From positions 1 through 11,123 of the forward strand of contig DKUN01000001.1 in assembly GCA_002490725.1 (NCBI GenBank): a DNA stretch of 11,123 nucleotides, given 5' to 3'. The notes beneath the pieces were generated by a model. That model was not told the DNA's origin and did no database searches. It worked only from the letters and a program-made list of their open reading frames with translations. Numbering within the stretch: position 1 is the stretch's first letter; each line of letters opens with the position of its first letter. This DNA is from Porphyromonadaceae bacterium UBA7203. Its GTDB lineage: Bacteria; Bacteroidota; Bacteroidia; Bacteroidales; Muribaculaceae. Shown piece after piece: positions 1-9,651 of this stretch. A program made the translations under genes and the position numbers.

Positions 1-31
1 CACTTGCCAGTTGAACCTGCGTTGGCGGCTG

Positions 32-56
32 ACCGGTGCGTTAGGCGCGGTTTTTT
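32..56 (+). terminator. possible rho-independent terminator of an upstream gene
   Basis: A short GC-rich stem can form from ACCG(g)TGC at 32-39 and GCGCGGT at 45-51, with one bulged G, one G-U pair and a five-base loop. A run of six T follows at 51-56. Stem plus T-run is the usual form of an intrinsic terminator for a plus-strand gene ending before the window. No reading frame ending here can be confirmed from 31 bases, so the call rests on structure alone. Confidence 0.4.
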
Positions 57-65
57 GCGGCTATT

Positions 66-97
66 TTTGTGAATTAACATTTTTTGTCGTATATTTG
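66..97 (+). promoter_or_regulatory. Bacteroidetes-type promoter for the large secreted protein
   Basis: TTTG at 66-69 is followed by exactly 20 bases and then TATATTTG at 90-97. This matches the Bacteroidetes housekeeping sigma consensus, a TTTG -33 box and a TAnnTTTG -7 box. Transcription should start near 103, giving a leader of about 140 bases before the ATG at 247. The same box types and the same 20-base gap occur before the ZIP transporter gene at the other end of the window, which supports both calls. Confidence 0.75.
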
Positions 98-102
98 TCA
101 GA

Positions 103-246
103 CTAAATCTGATATCATTGACGATTCAATTTGCTGACATAGAGCATATTGCTGCTTGTGTGAACGGCGCATTGCTGTTTGCATGGCGTTCGCGTCTTTA
201 ATATCGATTGACCGACAAACCAATCAATTCTTATCAATATTTTATC
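103..246 (+). other. predicted 5' leader of the large secreted protein gene
   Basis: About 140 bases lie between the predicted transcription start and the ATG. A 5-bp inverted repeat (TCAGA, loop CTAAA, TCTGA) spans 98-112, over the predicted start. Two imperfect 19-base direct copies lie at 144-162 and 167-185. The last 30 bases are A/T-rich, with no Shine-Dalgarno sequence, as is usual for translation starts in Bacteroidetes. I recognise no riboswitch fold. The leader is long but may have no regulatory role. Confidence 0.4.
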
Positions 247-3200
247 ATGAAAAAATTTTTAACTTTGGCAGCATTAGCCACACTTGGCTATGCTGCGCCG
301 GCTTCAGCAGCCGACGTTATTCCGAGCGCCGAAGTTCCGTTCGCAGTAACGGAGACTGAGGACTGGTCTAACGGCGGTGCCGGAATGAAGTGGCAAGCCG
401 TTGAAATCGCCGGCCACTCAAATAAGTTCATGTGGACCCATAACGACGGTACGACTATCTCAACGACCGTGGTTAATCGTCCGAGCCGCAATGTCTATGC
501 TGATTCGCAGCTGTTTGCTTTCATTCCCGATGGCGACGGTTATAAAATTGTGAATAAAGCTGCCGGCGAAGGCTACTATATGACCTTTAATGGCTCGAAC
601 GTTGCCTTAATGTCCGCAACTCCGGAAAATAGTGTATGGAAAGCATATCCGACAGTGGCAAATAGATATGTAAACAGCAGCAATTATGCGGATTATGCCT
701 GCTTCAAGCTGGTCAAGGGCAGTTCTGAGTCAGAATTCATCAATCATCAGGGAGGTGCGCTTAAAACATGGTGGCAGGCTGACGAGGGTTCGAGCAACCG
801 CTTCTTCGCAGCCTCCGCAGCCTTGATTGAGACGTATGAAAACGCGGCTGAGGCAATTTCTGAGGTTCCCGGTGCTGTTGAAGCATATAACGCCGCCAAG
901 GCTAATCCTTATGATGCAGCTGCGGCAGCCGCTCTCAGCGAGGTTCTCAAAAACGCCACGCAGACCACCGTTTTCAACTTCAATGCCGACGGCACTACAT
1001 ATTGGTCGAAGAGTGTATCGGGTTACGTGGGTGATTCTTACGATTTGAATCCTCCGTTCTACAGCACCTCGGCTACCGGCGTTCTCCGTGTCGGTCAGGA
1101 TGTGGTCAACATCGACGGCGAAATGACCGTCACTCTGACCACCGATCTGAACAATCCGGTTTATTACATCATCAAGAACGTGCGTAAGAACAAGTATGCA
1201 GTGACTCCCGGTATGACCGGCCAGCTTCAGCAGAAATCCACTGAAGAGCTTGAAGCTACCGAAGGGCAGTATCATTTGGGTTCGCTGTGGTATTTCGTAG
1301 CTGCCGGCGATGTTACCACCGACGGTCTACTCCCTGTGAGAATGTATAACGCATATACCGAAAAAGCGATTACTGATCCTGTTTCCGGTACATGGGATAC
1401 TGCCGATAACAGCGCTTCTCTCTGGTATATTGTCAACAACTCCTCTGAAGGCAATACCGGTGTCAGCATTATGCACAATACCAATAAGGGTGATACAAAT
1501 GCTTCCTGGAACGATTTCCAGGGCTCTGGCACTTCTGTCGGTTACTGGGCCGCAAATGACGCGGGTTCAATCTGGCTTGTCGAAGCTACCGACGAGGCAA
1601 AAGTTAACGCCACTCTGGCTGCGATTGAAGAACTGCTGGCAGTTGAGGATGTCGACGCTTTTAACGCCGTCAAGATCAACGGCGACGCGTTTGCTGCGCT
1701 CGGATTGGCTTCTGGCGACGTGCTCAGCGCATATAACGCTATCTCAAGTACTGACGCCAAGAAAACTCCCAAGGTTATTGCCGCACTGACCGAGGCTTAC
1801 CGTAATATGGTTGCCGGCGCTTCGCTGTCGGTCAACAATGTAACGCTCAAGTTCCGTAACACCAAGGAGTCGCGCTACATGGCTCCGAACGCTAACGGCA
1901 ACGGCAATATTATCAGCGGCACCGCTACAGAAACTGCCGGTAGGACAGCGTTCACTCTGAAGCACGCTGCCGACGATAACGGCTTCAATCTCTACCATGA
2001 ATATACCAACAAATATCTGAAGTCCGGCGCCAATGCAAGCGTCCAGGCAACTCTGACCGATGCCGCCGACGCCACGGTCTATACCCTGAAACTGCTCGAC
2101 GTGGAAGGCGGCCGTTACGGCATTGCACAGATTGGCAAGACCGGCAACGTCGAAATGCTTCACACCGATGCCTCGAACCGCGTTGTAAACTGGGGCGATG
2201 GCGAAAACACCCGCTGGTATCTTGAACGCGTTGACGAAGCCACCGCTGCCGAAGAACACTTTGAGGGCGGTAAGGTTTATTATAACGACCTGCTGAACAG
2301 CAACTCGACCGCTGTGGGCGAGTATTCTGTAACCGAAGCCGATAAGGCTGCCGCCGAGGCTGCCATCGCCGCAGGTGATGCCGAAGGCGCAACCGCCGAA
2401 GTTGTACGCGCAAGCGCAGATATTCTCTGGGGTGTTGAAAAAACTTCACTCAACATGCCCGTTGCCGGTCATTTCTATCGCTTTGTCTGCGCCGACAACT
2501 CTACGGTTGCAGGTATGACTGACAATAAGCTGGCCCTGAGCGCTCTCCCCGCTGCTTCGAACGCCAACCGCTTGCAGATGGTTGAGAACAGCGCCGCCAA
2601 CGCGCTTGCTACCATTTTCTATCTTGATGAGGAGAACCACCTCGTTGCTCTGTCAAACGGTCTCTGTCTCGGCAAGTTCTCGCGGAACGACCAGAATAAC
2701 TCCTGGAAGTGTGTGCTCGGCTCCACTGACAAGGCCGCGAATGTAACAATCCAGGCCAGCGCCGGCCAGCGCGGAGCATATAACATCATCGCTTCTTCCG
2801 GTCGCTACCTTTATGGCAAGAACGCCACTGTTGACTGTGGCAGCAGTGACGGTGCAGGCTATCGCTGGACTATCGAGGAAATTAACTGGCTCCCGATTCC
2901 CGGTTCTAACGAATCGTATACCACAATCTGCATGCCCGTGGCTCTCAACACCGAAGGCAAGAAGCTGAACGTGCTGACCGCAGAGGTTGAAAACGGCCGT
3001 GTGGTTCTGACTCCCTTCACCATTACCGATAACGTTATTCCCGCCAATACTCCCTTCGTGCTCCACACGGAGATGGACGGCACCCAGCGCGACGCTACCA
3101 ACAATCTCGTTTATCTGATGATTGACCGCAACAACGAAGGCACGGTTCCCGCTCAGAACGCACTGAAGGGTCAGACTCTTGCGTTCGAGGGCACCCACAA

Positions 3201-4563
3201 GGTTCTCAACGGTGTTGAGTTCGCTGCCGCCGAGTCAGTTGTCAACGGTTTCAGCGCATATGTCGAAGCCGAGGCTGACGTTATGCCGATGACCTATGCT
3301 GAAATCGCCGCTCTCGAGGGCAAGGCGTTCACCATTTGCAGCTATGACGCACGCGGCTATCTGGGCTACAAGGAAGGCAAGACAGCTCTCTGGACCTCGA
3401 ACGTGAGCGGTAACGCTACCGCCGACGCTGCCGGTAACGTGAACTTCCACTGGACTTTTGTCAGCGACAGCAACGGCAACAGCTATCTCTGCAACCTCGG
3501 CTCGAAGCAGCTTGTAGGCGCTTATGAGAGTTATAAAGGTGCCGGCACTTCTGAATTCGGCTGGCACTTCGGCAGCTATCCCACCGCTGTTAACGCCATC
3601 TACTACGACTGGATCAAGAATGACAGCCAGAACGCAGTCAACATTCTCGGCGGTCGCAACAATGCTTCCGGTAGCGCTGCCGGCATGATGATTATCAACG
3701 GCAACAGCGGCCAGGGCCAGCACCCCGTTCCCGGTGTGGCAGGCAATAGCCGCAAGGACGGTTGCGGATTCATCATCGCAGAAGTTGAAGGCGCGGTTCT
3801 TCCCGCCGATCTGCCCGGCACCGCCGAAGTAGACGCCATGCTTGCAGCTATGGCTGACGAACATGCGGCTGCAGTTGCCTACATTGCCGACGAAACCCGC
3901 GAAGAAGTCGCTGAAACCGGCGTAGGCCACTATAATGCCGAAGGCTTCGAAGCATTCAGCGGCAAAGTAGGTGAGGCCGACAATAGCGCCGATGCCGAAA
4001 GCAAGTACTATGCACTGGTTCGCGGCCGCATCGCTGCCGGCGACAATGTCAACAAGTTTGAGGACGGTAAGGTCTACAACGTGTTTGCAACCGACGGCCA
4101 GTCGGCCTACAAGGCTGTCATTGTCAGCCGCAACAAAGAAACCGGCGAACATGAGCTCGATGCGGTTCTCGACGAAGCTTTCGACGCTGAAGACATCGCC
4201 TATAACTGGCTTGCAGCTGTTGACGCCGACGGCAACGTGACCCTGAGCCACTGCTTCACTACCGCGTCTGAAGAAGCAGTTGAACGCTCGCTTGTTACTC
4301 CCGACGAAAATGGTCTGGTTACCGTTAACCTGGCTGACGCCGCTGCCGCTGCCTACGACGGCATGGGCAACGTTAAGCTCGGTGAAAAGAACGTTGTTGC
4401 CAACCTCCGCGTCGACAACCCCGAAACCACCGCTATCCGCGAAGTCAACGCCAAGAGCGAGAATGCGGCTTCGGACGTTGTTTATGACCTGATGGGTCGT
4501 CGTGTGAACAAGGCCTCTAACGGTGTTTACATCATCAACGGTAAGAAGGTGATGGTTAAGTAA
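247..4563 (+). CDS. large secreted multi-module protein with type IX-like C-terminal tail, function unknown
   Basis: This encodes a 1438-residue exported protein; I do not recognise a named family. The ATG at 247 is chosen because it opens directly on a signal peptide: Lys at 2-3, a hydrophobic stretch at 4-17, and APASAA giving a type I cleavage site after about residue 21. An in-frame TTG at 208 would only add residues before it. There is no lipobox Cys. The mature chain seems to be a string of beta-rich modules at roughly 33-190, 241-450, 526-665, 739-885 and 1013-1188. Several close on similar Trp strands (SLWYFV, SIWLVE, TRWYLE, YRWTIE, HWTFV, with Trp at 348, 443, 657, 874 and 1069). 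The pattern suggests ricin-like or other beta-trefoil folds, by inference only. Helical Ala/Glu-rich linkers separate them. Residues 886-1012 resemble a Bacteroidales beta-sandwich segment with YTTICMPVAL and IPANTPFVL. The tail, 1411-1438 (VYDLMGRRV to GVYIINGKKVMVK), resembles a type IX secretion sorting domain. A cell-surface or released binding protein is plausible. No catalytic motif is evident. Confidence 0.85.
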   Translation: MKKFLTLAALATLGYAAPASAADVIPSAEVPFAVTETEDWSNGGAGMKWQAVEIAGHSNKFMWTHNDGTTISTTVVNRPSRNVYADSQLFAFIPDGDGYKIVNKAAGEGYYMTFNGSNVALMSATPENSVWKAYPTVANRYVNSSNYADYACFKLVKGSSESEFINHQGGALKTWWQADEGSSNRFFAASAALIETYENAAEAISEVPGAVEAYNAAKANPYDAAAAAALSEVLKNATQTTVFNFNADGTTYWSKSVSGYVGDSYDLNPPFYSTSATGVLRVGQDVVNIDGEMTVTLTTDLNNPVYYIIKNVRKNKYAVTPGMTGQLQQKSTEELEATEGQYHLGSLWYFVAAGDVTTDGLLPVRMYNAYTEKAITDPVSGTWDTADNSASLWYIVNNSSEGNTGVSIMHNTNKGDTNASWNDFQGSGTSVGYWAANDAGSIWLVEATDEAKVNATLAAIEELLAVEDVDAFNAVKINGDAFAALGLASGDVLSAYNAISSTDAKKTPKVIAALTEAYRNMVAGASLSVNNVTLKFRNTKESRYMAPNANGNGNIISGTATETAGRTAFTLKHAADDNGFNLYHEYTNKYLKSGANASVQATLTDAADATVYTLKLLDVEGGRYGIAQIGKTGNVEMLHTDASNRVVNWGDGENTRWYLERVDEATAAEEHFEGGKVYYNDLLNSNSTAVGEYSVTEADKAAAEAAIAAGDAEGATAEVVRASADILWGVEKTSLNMPVAGHFYRFVCADNSTVAGMTDNKLALSALPAASNANRLQMVENSAANALATIFYLDEENHLVALSNGLCLGKFSRNDQNNSWKCVLGSTDKAANVTIQASAGQRGAYNIIASSGRYLYGKNATVDCGSSDGAGYRWTIEEINWLPIPGSNESYTTICMPVALNTEGKKLNVLTAEVENGRVVLTPFTITDNVIPANTPFVLHTEMDGTQRDATNNLVYLMIDRNNEGTVPAQNALKGQTLAFEGTHKVLNGVEFAAAESVVNGFSAYVEAEADVMPMTYAEIAALEGKAFTICSYDARGYLGYKEGKTALWTSNVSGNATADAAGNVNFHWTFVSDSNGNSYLCNLGSKQLVGAYESYKGAGTSEFGWHFGSYPTAVNAIYYDWIKNDSQNAVNILGGRNNASGSAAGMMIINGNSGQGQHPVPGVAGNSRKDGCGFIIAEVEGAVLPADLPGTAEVDAMLAAMADEHAAAVAYIADETREEVAETGVGHYNAEGFEAFSGKVGEADNSADAESKYYALVRGRIAAGDNVNKFEDGKVYNVFATDGQSAYKAVIVSRNKETGEHELDAVLDEAFDAEDIAYNWLAAVDADGNVTLSHCFTTASEEAVERSLVTPDENGLVTVNLADAAAAAYDGMGNVKLGEKNVVANLRVDNPETTAIREVNAKSENAASDVVYDLMGRRVNKASNGVYIINGKKVMVK

Positions 4564-4599
4564 TCCGGTCGTTTCACACTGAAATATAACCGCAAAACC

Positions 4600-4630
4600 A
4601 GAGCGGCCGCCCGAATCGGGCGGCCGCTCT
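4600..4630. terminator. bidirectional terminator hairpin between convergent genes
   Basis: This is a perfect 14-bp inverted repeat: A plus GAGCGGCCGCCCG at 4600-4613, loop AAT, then CGGGCGGCCGCTC plus T at 4617-4630. It lies 37 bases after the stop of the large secreted protein and 41 bases before the stop of the acyltransferase on the other strand, so it can end transcripts from both sides. The tail is poor in U on the plus strand. On the minus strand it is followed by TGGTTTTG. Stability comes from the almost pure GC stem. Confidence 0.75.
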
Positions 4631-4671
4631 CATATTGGTTAGGGGGCAGGTGAAAGTGACGTGGCGCGCTG

Positions 4672-5643
4672 TCAGAAGCGAAGCAGGTAGCGGGGATAGG
4701 CAACTGCCGAGGCGCCCATCGAGGCTTTCTGGCTGTAGAGGCCGGAGTTGAGCACCCGGCCGTGGTCTTCGTTGCTGATGCCGAAGTCAAAGTAGTCGAC
4801 GGCGGGACCGTATGCACCGCTGCGGGTGCGCTCGATGAGGTCGGCAATGAGTCCGGTCAGGGTGTTTTCCTCGCGCCCGGCGGGGGTCGTGGCGATATAC
4901 TGGCTGTGGACTACCCGGTCGGAAATGAAGATCAGCGTCGCGGCGCGGATTTCGCCGTGGCAGCAGGCGCCCCAGAGCTCGATGTTGCGCGGAAAGCGCG
5001 AGGCGAGCAGCAGCAGCTCGTCGGCCGAGTGGACGGGGGTGGCGCCGTGGCGCGACTGCAGACATTCAGCCAGTATGGCGTGGAAGCGACGGAAGTCGTC
5101 GGCTTCGGTCAGGCGCCGGGTTTCGTATCCGGTGGCGCGACATTGGCGCAGCCGTTGACGCCTCGATGCGTTGAAGCCGGGGTCGGCGTCGAGTCTGATT
5201 GCCGCCGAGATGTTGAGCTCGCTGAGCGTGGCGCCGCTGCGAAACAGGGCGTAGAGCTCCTCGTCAGACGGTGCCTTGGCGTAGATTGCGGGCAGGGGCT
5301 TGTAGTCGAGCGCGGTGATTGAGTTGGCGCGGCAATAGTCGGCCATCGCCTCCCAGAGTTCGAGGTAGTCGCCGCAGTCGAGATGGCGCGGGGGGAGAAT
5401 CCAGCCGCCGTAGGTCAGGCCGCGGTGGGAGTGGAGAGTGCCGTCGGCAGTGATGTCGGCCGGAAGCAGCGCCATTACGCGGCCTCGCTTGAGGGCTATG
5501 AGTGAGCGGTCGGTGAAGCGGTCGGAGTGATAGTCCATGTAGCGGCGGTCGGTCAGGAAGGTGGCGTTGCGCGCGGCGGCGTTGAACTCGTTCCACCGCG
5601 GGGCAAACTCGGGAGTGTAGCTGATAATAGACCAATCTTTCAT
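4672..5643 (-). CDS. FemAB/GNAT-like acyltransferase (GNAT fold)
   Basis: This 323-residue protein looks like the GNAT-superfamily proteins of Bacteroidales that have a FemAB-like double fold. Recognisable segments are an N-terminal block with ATFLTDRRYMDYHSDRF and ALLPADI, then HRGLTYGGWI, and a C-terminal block ending DYFDFGISNEDHGRVLNSGL. Such proteins are thought to move an acyl or aminoacyl group, but the substrate here is unknown. No signal peptide or membrane segment is visible, so it should be cytoplasmic. The frame stays open to an ATG at 5733, but that start would lie inside the YgiQ-family gene. The ATG at 5643 (MKDWSIISYTPEF) is preferred because it falls after that gene's stop and begins where family-like sequence begins. 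It is the last gene of the uvrB set, 37 bases downstream of the preceding gene, with no terminator or promoter seen between them. Confidence 0.82.
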   Translation of the reverse strand: MKDWSIISYTPEFAPRWNEFNAAARNATFLTDRRYMDYHSDRFTDRSLIALKRGRVMALLPADITADGTLHSHRGLTYGGWILPPRHLDCGDYLELWEAMADYCRANSITALDYKPLPAIYAKAPSDEELYALFRSGATLSELNISAAIRLDADPGFNASRRQRLRQCRATGYETRRLTEADDFRRFHAILAECLQSRHGATPVHSADELLLLASRFPRNIELWGACCHGEIRAATLIFISDRVVHSQYIATTPAGREENTLTGLIADLIERTRSGAYGPAVDYFDFGISNEDHGRVLNSGLYSQKASMGASAVAYPRYLLRF

Positions 5644-5680
5644 GATTGACGGGTTTGAAATGATGGGTATCGGAAGGCGT

Positions 5681-7534
5681 TCAGCGTCGGCGCCGGCTGC
5701 CTGAGTCGCGGCCTCCGGGGAAGATGCGGTCAATGAGGTCGGGTCGCCCGATGCGGCGCAGCGACGCTATGATCGAGGGGCGGCGCTGAGGGTCGTACCA
5801 GAAGAAGTAGCTGCGCTGGGCCTCCTTGGCGGCCGGGTCGGTGGGGCAGTAGACGCGCTTGCCGGTGTAGGGGTGATAGCCCGTGTAGTAGATTTCGGTG
5901 CTGAGCGTCATGGGGGTCGGCGTGAAGTCCTGGACCTGCTCGAGGTGCATGTCGAGGCTGCGCGTGGTGGCCGCAAGCTGGGCCATGTCGGCCTCGCGGC
6001 ATCCGGGGTGGCTCGAAATGAAGTAGGGAATCAGCTGCTGGTTGAGGCCGTGGCGGCGGTTGATGTCGCTGAAAATCTCGCGGAAGCGGTAGAAGAGGCT
6101 GAACGAGGGCTTGCGCATGAGGTCGAGCACGTGGTCCTCGGTGTGTTCGGGCGCAACCTTCAGCCGGCCGCTGACATGGCAGGCAACGAGCTGCGCGACG
6201 TAGCGCCGGTTGACGGCATCGGTTTTTGACGAGCCGGAGGGGGCCATGGCCAGGTCATAGCGTACGCCCGAGCCGACAAACGCCTTTTTGACTTCGGGGA
6301 GGCTGCTGACCGAGGTGTAGATGTCGAGCAGACGCGAGTGGTCGTTGTCGAGGTTCGGGCAGGGCGAGGGGTGGAGGCAGCTCGGGCGCAGGCAGCGCGC
6401 GCAGCGGCTGAGGTCGCGTCCGTGCATGGCATACATGTTGGCGCTCGGACCGCCGATGTCGGAGATGTAGCCCTTGAAGTCAGGCATGCGGGTGACGGCC
6501 TTGACTTCGCGCATGACCGACTCCTTGCTCCGCGAGGCAATGAACTTGCCCTGATGGGCCGAGATGGTGCAGAACGAGCAGCCGCCGAAGCAGCCGCGGT
6601 GGAGGCAGACGGAGTGGCGTATCATCTCGTAGGCCGGAATGGTCTTTGAGCGATAGCGCGGATGGGGCATGCGGGTGTAGGGAAGGTCGAACGAGGCGTC
6701 GACCTCGGCGGTGGTCAGCGGCGGATACATCGGGTTGACCCTGACGGCCCGGCGTCCATGTTGCTGCCATAGCACCGTGTCGGGGTTCAGGCGGTTGCTC
6801 TGCTGCTCGATGTGCTTGAAGTTGGCGGCCTGCAGCCGCTTGTCGGCCAGACACTGCTCGAAGCTGTTGAGCACAATGTTGAACGCGTCGGGCGCGGGGA
6901 TGTCGGCGGCTCGGGCGCGGACCACGGTCTGGGGCAGATCGGTGATGTCGGCAATCTTCTCGCCGGCGCGCAGGCGGCCAACCAGTTCGGTTATCGGCTT
7001 CTCGCCCATGCCGTAGATTATCATGTCGACAGGCGCGTCCATGATAATCGACGGGCGCAGGCGGTCCTGCCAGTAGTCATAGTGGCTCAGGCGCCTCATC
7101 GAGGCCTCGATGCCGCCGGCAATGATGGGGACCTCGGGAAAGAGCCGGCGCAGAATCTCGGAGTAGACCACGGTGGGGTAGTCGGGCCGGGCGCCCGCGC
7201 GGCCGCCGGGGGTGTAGGCGTCGTCGCGTCGCCTGCGCCGGGCGGCGGTGTAGTGGTTGACCATCGAGTCCATGGCGCCGGGCGAAATGCCGAAAAAGAG
7301 CCTCGGGGCGCCGAATTTGCGAAAGTCGCGCAGGTCGTCGCGCCAGTTGGGCTGGGGCACGATGGCAACGTTGAGCCCGAGGGACTGGAGCGTGCGCCCG
7401 ATGACGGCGGCGCCGAACGAGGGGTGGTCAACGTAGGCGTCGCCGCTGAAAAGCACCACGTCGACGTGGGTCCATCCCAGGGCTTCCATCTCCTTGACGG
7501 AGGTGGGCAGAAAACGGTCGGCAGCGGGCATCAT
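5681..7534 (-). CDS. YgiQ family radical SAM protein (UPF0313)
   Basis: A 617-residue radical SAM enzyme of the YgiQ type, whose reaction has not been established. The N-terminal region (about 20-190) has the B12-binding-like start of this family (VDVVLFSGDAYVDHPSFG) and the conserved IIAGGIEASMRRLSHYDYW. The radical SAM cluster motif is C315-FGG-C319-SF-C322, inside CLHRGCFGGCSFC, and should bind a 4Fe-4S cluster that cleaves S-adenosylmethionine. A second Cys set (C378, C381, C386, C392, followed by PNLDNDHS) is also typical of the family and may hold another metal site. GRLKVAPEHTE at 456-466 and the C-terminal YYTGYHPYTGKRVY segment also fit. The length is normal, with a short Arg-rich end. 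The ATG overlaps the uvrB stop as ATGA, so translation is probably coupled. An ATG one codon later is an equal alternative. Confidence 0.95.
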   Translation of the reverse strand: MMPAADRFLPTSVKEMEALGWTHVDVVLFSGDAYVDHPSFGAAVIGRTLQSLGLNVAIVPQPNWRDDLRDFRKFGAPRLFFGISPGAMDSMVNHYTAARRRRRDDAYTPGGRAGARPDYPTVVYSEILRRLFPEVPIIAGGIEASMRRLSHYDYWQDRLRPSIIMDAPVDMIIYGMGEKPITELVGRLRAGEKIADITDLPQTVVRARAADIPAPDAFNIVLNSFEQCLADKRLQAANFKHIEQQSNRLNPDTVLWQQHGRRAVRVNPMYPPLTTAEVDASFDLPYTRMPHPRYRSKTIPAYEMIRHSVCLHRGCFGGCSFCTISAHQGKFIASRSKESVMREVKAVTRMPDFKGYISDIGGPSANMYAMHGRDLSRCARCLRPSCLHPSPCPNLDNDHSRLLDIYTSVSSLPEVKKAFVGSGVRYDLAMAPSGSSKTDAVNRRYVAQLVACHVSGRLKVAPEHTEDHVLDLMRKPSFSLFYRFREIFSDINRRHGLNQQLIPYFISSHPGCREADMAQLAATTRSLDMHLEQVQDFTPTPMTLSTEIYYTGYHPYTGKRVYCPTDPAAKEAQRSYFFWYDPQRRPSIIASLRRIGRPDLIDRIFPGGRDSGSRRRR

Positions 7535-9645
7535 AGTCCGGCCTCCTTCGCCTCCAGAGCGTCTTGCATCTTAAGCATCTCGTCGCGCAGGCGTGCGGCT
7601 TCGAGAAAGTCCATTTTTTTTGCTGCGGCCATCATTTGCTGTTTCAGTTTTTCGATGTTGCGGCTCATTTCGGCGGGCGACATGTATTGCACCACCGGGT
7701 CGGCGGCGATGTTGACCGTGCGCGAGAATTCGGCCTCGTAGGGGAGCGGGGCCGCGCTTTTCTTTTTGGCCGCCGGCGCCGGGGCCTTGGCCGCCGCGCC
7801 GCGTCGCTTGTCGATGCGTCCGGCCGGAGTGAGGTCTTCGATTGCGTCGCGGTCCATGCCGACGATGCGGTTGCGAGCCTTGACAATGGCCTTGGGCGTG
7901 ATTCCGTGCTCTTCGTTGTAGGCGAGCTGCATGGAGCGGCGGCGTTCGGTCTCGTCGATTGTAAGGCGCATGGAGTCGGTAATCTTGTCGGCATACATGA
8001 TTACACGGCCGTTGAGGTTACGCGCGGCGCGGCCCACGGTCTGGGTGAGCGAGCGGTGGCTGCGCAGAAAGCCTTCCTTGTCGGCGTCGAGAATAGCCAC
8101 GAGGCTCACTTCGGGCAGGTCGAGGCCCTCGCGCAGCAGGTTGACGCCGATGAGCACGTCGTAGGTGCCGGCGCGCAGGTCGTCGAGAATGCGTATGCGC
8201 TCCATGGTGTCGACGTCGCTGTGCATGTAGGCCGTGCGGATGTCGAACTTGGTCAGATAGTCGTTGAGTTCCTCGGCCATGCGCTTGGTCAGGGTGGTAA
8301 CGAGCGTGCGCTCGCCCTGTTCGGTGCGCAGCCTGATTTCTTCCATCAGGTCGTCGATCTGGTTGAGCGAGGGGCGAACCTCGATTACCGGGTCGAGCAG
8401 GCCGGTGGGGCGTATTACCTGCTCCACAATCACGCCCTCGGAGCGCGCCAGCTCATAGTCGGCGGGAGTGGCCGAAACGTAGATGGTCTGCGGCACGAGC
8501 GCTTCGAATTCCTCGAATTTAAGCGGACGGTTGTCGAGCGCCGCAGGCAGGCGGAAGCCATAGTCGACCAGGTTGTTCTTGCGCGACACGTCGCCGCCAT
8601 ACATGGCTCGAATCTGCGGCACGGTCACGTGACTCTCGTCGATGATGGTAAGGAAATTTTTCGGGAAATAGTCGAGCAGGCAGAAGGGACGCTCGCCCGG
8701 CTTGCGTCCGTCGAAGTAGCGCGAGTAGTTTTCAATTCCGGAGCAATGGCCCAGCTCGCGAATCATCTCCATGTCGTAGGTAACGCGCTCGCGTATGCGC
8801 TGGGCCTCGAGAAGCTTGTCTTCGCGCTCGAAGTCGCCGATGCGCTCGCCGAGGTCAAGGCTGATTTGGGCGAGGGCGGCGTTCTGGCGCTCCTGGGAGG
8901 TGACGAAGAGGTTGGCCGGGTAGATTTTGAAGACGTCGTGGCTGCCGAGGCTCGCGCCGTCGGTTGGATGGACCGTCTTGATCGACTCGATTTCATCGCC
9001 CCAGAAGCTTACGCGCAAGGTTATTTCTTCGTAGGCCAGGCGAATTTCCACGGTGTCGCCGCGCACGCGGAACGTGCCGCGGCTGAGGTCAGCCTCGTTG
9101 CGGCTGTAGAGGGCGCCCACAAGGCGGCGCAGAAAATTGTTGCGCGACACCTGCATGCCGACGCTGATGTCAATGACGCTGGCGTCGAAGTCGGCCGGAT
9201 TGCCCATGCCGAACAGGCAGCTCACCGAACTGACCACGACCACATCGCTGCGCCCGGAAAGAAGCGCCGATACGGTCGACAGCCTCAGACGCTCAATCTC
9301 GTCGTTGATCATGAGGTCTTTTTCGATATATCGGTCTATGCCCGGAATGTAGGCCTCGGGCTGATAGTAGTCATAGTAGCTGACAAAGTATTGAACGGAG
9401 TTATCCGGAAAAAACTGCTTGAATTCAGAATAAAGCTGCGCGGCAAGCGTCTTGTTATGGCTCAGAATCAGAGTGGGGCGCTGAACGCGCTCGATCACAT
9501 TGGCCATAGTGAACGTCTTGCCCGAGCCGGTAACGCCGAGCAGCACCTGGGAATCGCGTCCCTCTTCGACGCCCTCGGTCAGGGCCTCGATGGCCCGGGG
9601 CTGGTCGCCCGTGGGTTTATAAGCAGAGTCAAGCTTGAATTTCAT
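7531..9645 (-). CDS. uvrB: UvrABC excinuclease subunit B
   Basis: UvrB is the damage-verifying helicase-like ATPase of bacterial nucleotide excision repair. It receives DNA lesions from UvrA and recruits UvrC for incision. All landmarks are present in this 704-residue protein: Walker A GVTGSGKT at 37-44; the damage-probing beta-hairpin YFVSYYDYYQPEAYIP at 86-101; DESH (Walker B) at 336-339; SATP at 391-394; helicase motif QTVGRAAR at 535-542; and a C-terminal UVR motif at about 660-696 (LKQQMMAAAKKMDFLEAARLRDEM) that contacts UvrC. An Ala/Lys/Pro-rich linker at 616-634 precedes the UVR motif and is probably disordered. The ATG at 9645 (MKFKLDSAYKPTGDQP) is chosen because the TTG three codons upstream lies in the promoter box. 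The gene overlaps the YgiQ-family start by four bases. Confidence 0.98.
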   Translation of the reverse strand: MKFKLDSAYKPTGDQPRAIEALTEGVEEGRDSQVLLGVTGSGKTFTMANVIERVQRPTLILSHNKTLAAQLYSEFKQFFPDNSVQYFVSYYDYYQPEAYIPGIDRYIEKDLMINDEIERLRLSTVSALLSGRSDVVVVSSVSCLFGMGNPADFDASVIDISVGMQVSRNNFLRRLVGALYSRNEADLSRGTFRVRGDTVEIRLAYEEITLRVSFWGDEIESIKTVHPTDGASLGSHDVFKIYPANLFVTSQERQNAALAQISLDLGERIGDFEREDKLLEAQRIRERVTYDMEMIRELGHCSGIENYSRYFDGRKPGERPFCLLDYFPKNFLTIIDESHVTVPQIRAMYGGDVSRKNNLVDYGFRLPAALDNRPLKFEEFEALVPQTIYVSATPADYELARSEGVIVEQVIRPTGLLDPVIEVRPSLNQIDDLMEEIRLRTEQGERTLVTTLTKRMAEELNDYLTKFDIRTAYMHSDVDTMERIRILDDLRAGTYDVLIGVNLLREGLDLPEVSLVAILDADKEGFLRSHRSLTQTVGRAARNLNGRVIMYADKITDSMRLTIDETERRRSMQLAYNEEHGITPKAIVKARNRIVGMDRDAIEDLTPAGRIDKRRGAAAKAPAPAAKKKSAAPLPYEAEFSRTVNIAADPVVQYMSPAEMSRNIEKLKQQMMAAAKKMDFLEAARLRDEMLKMQDALEAKEAGL
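7542..7548 (-). promoter_or_regulatory. Shine-Dalgarno-like site for the YgiQ-family gene
   Basis: AAGGAGG lies seven bases before the ATG at 7534, inside the last codons of uvrB. Starts in Bacteroidetes seldom carry such a strong match, and the other starts in this window do not. It could raise re-initiation after the overlapping uvrB stop. It could also be chance, since these bases encode Lys-Glu-Ala in UvrB. Confidence 0.4.
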
Positions 9646-9651
9646 AACCCA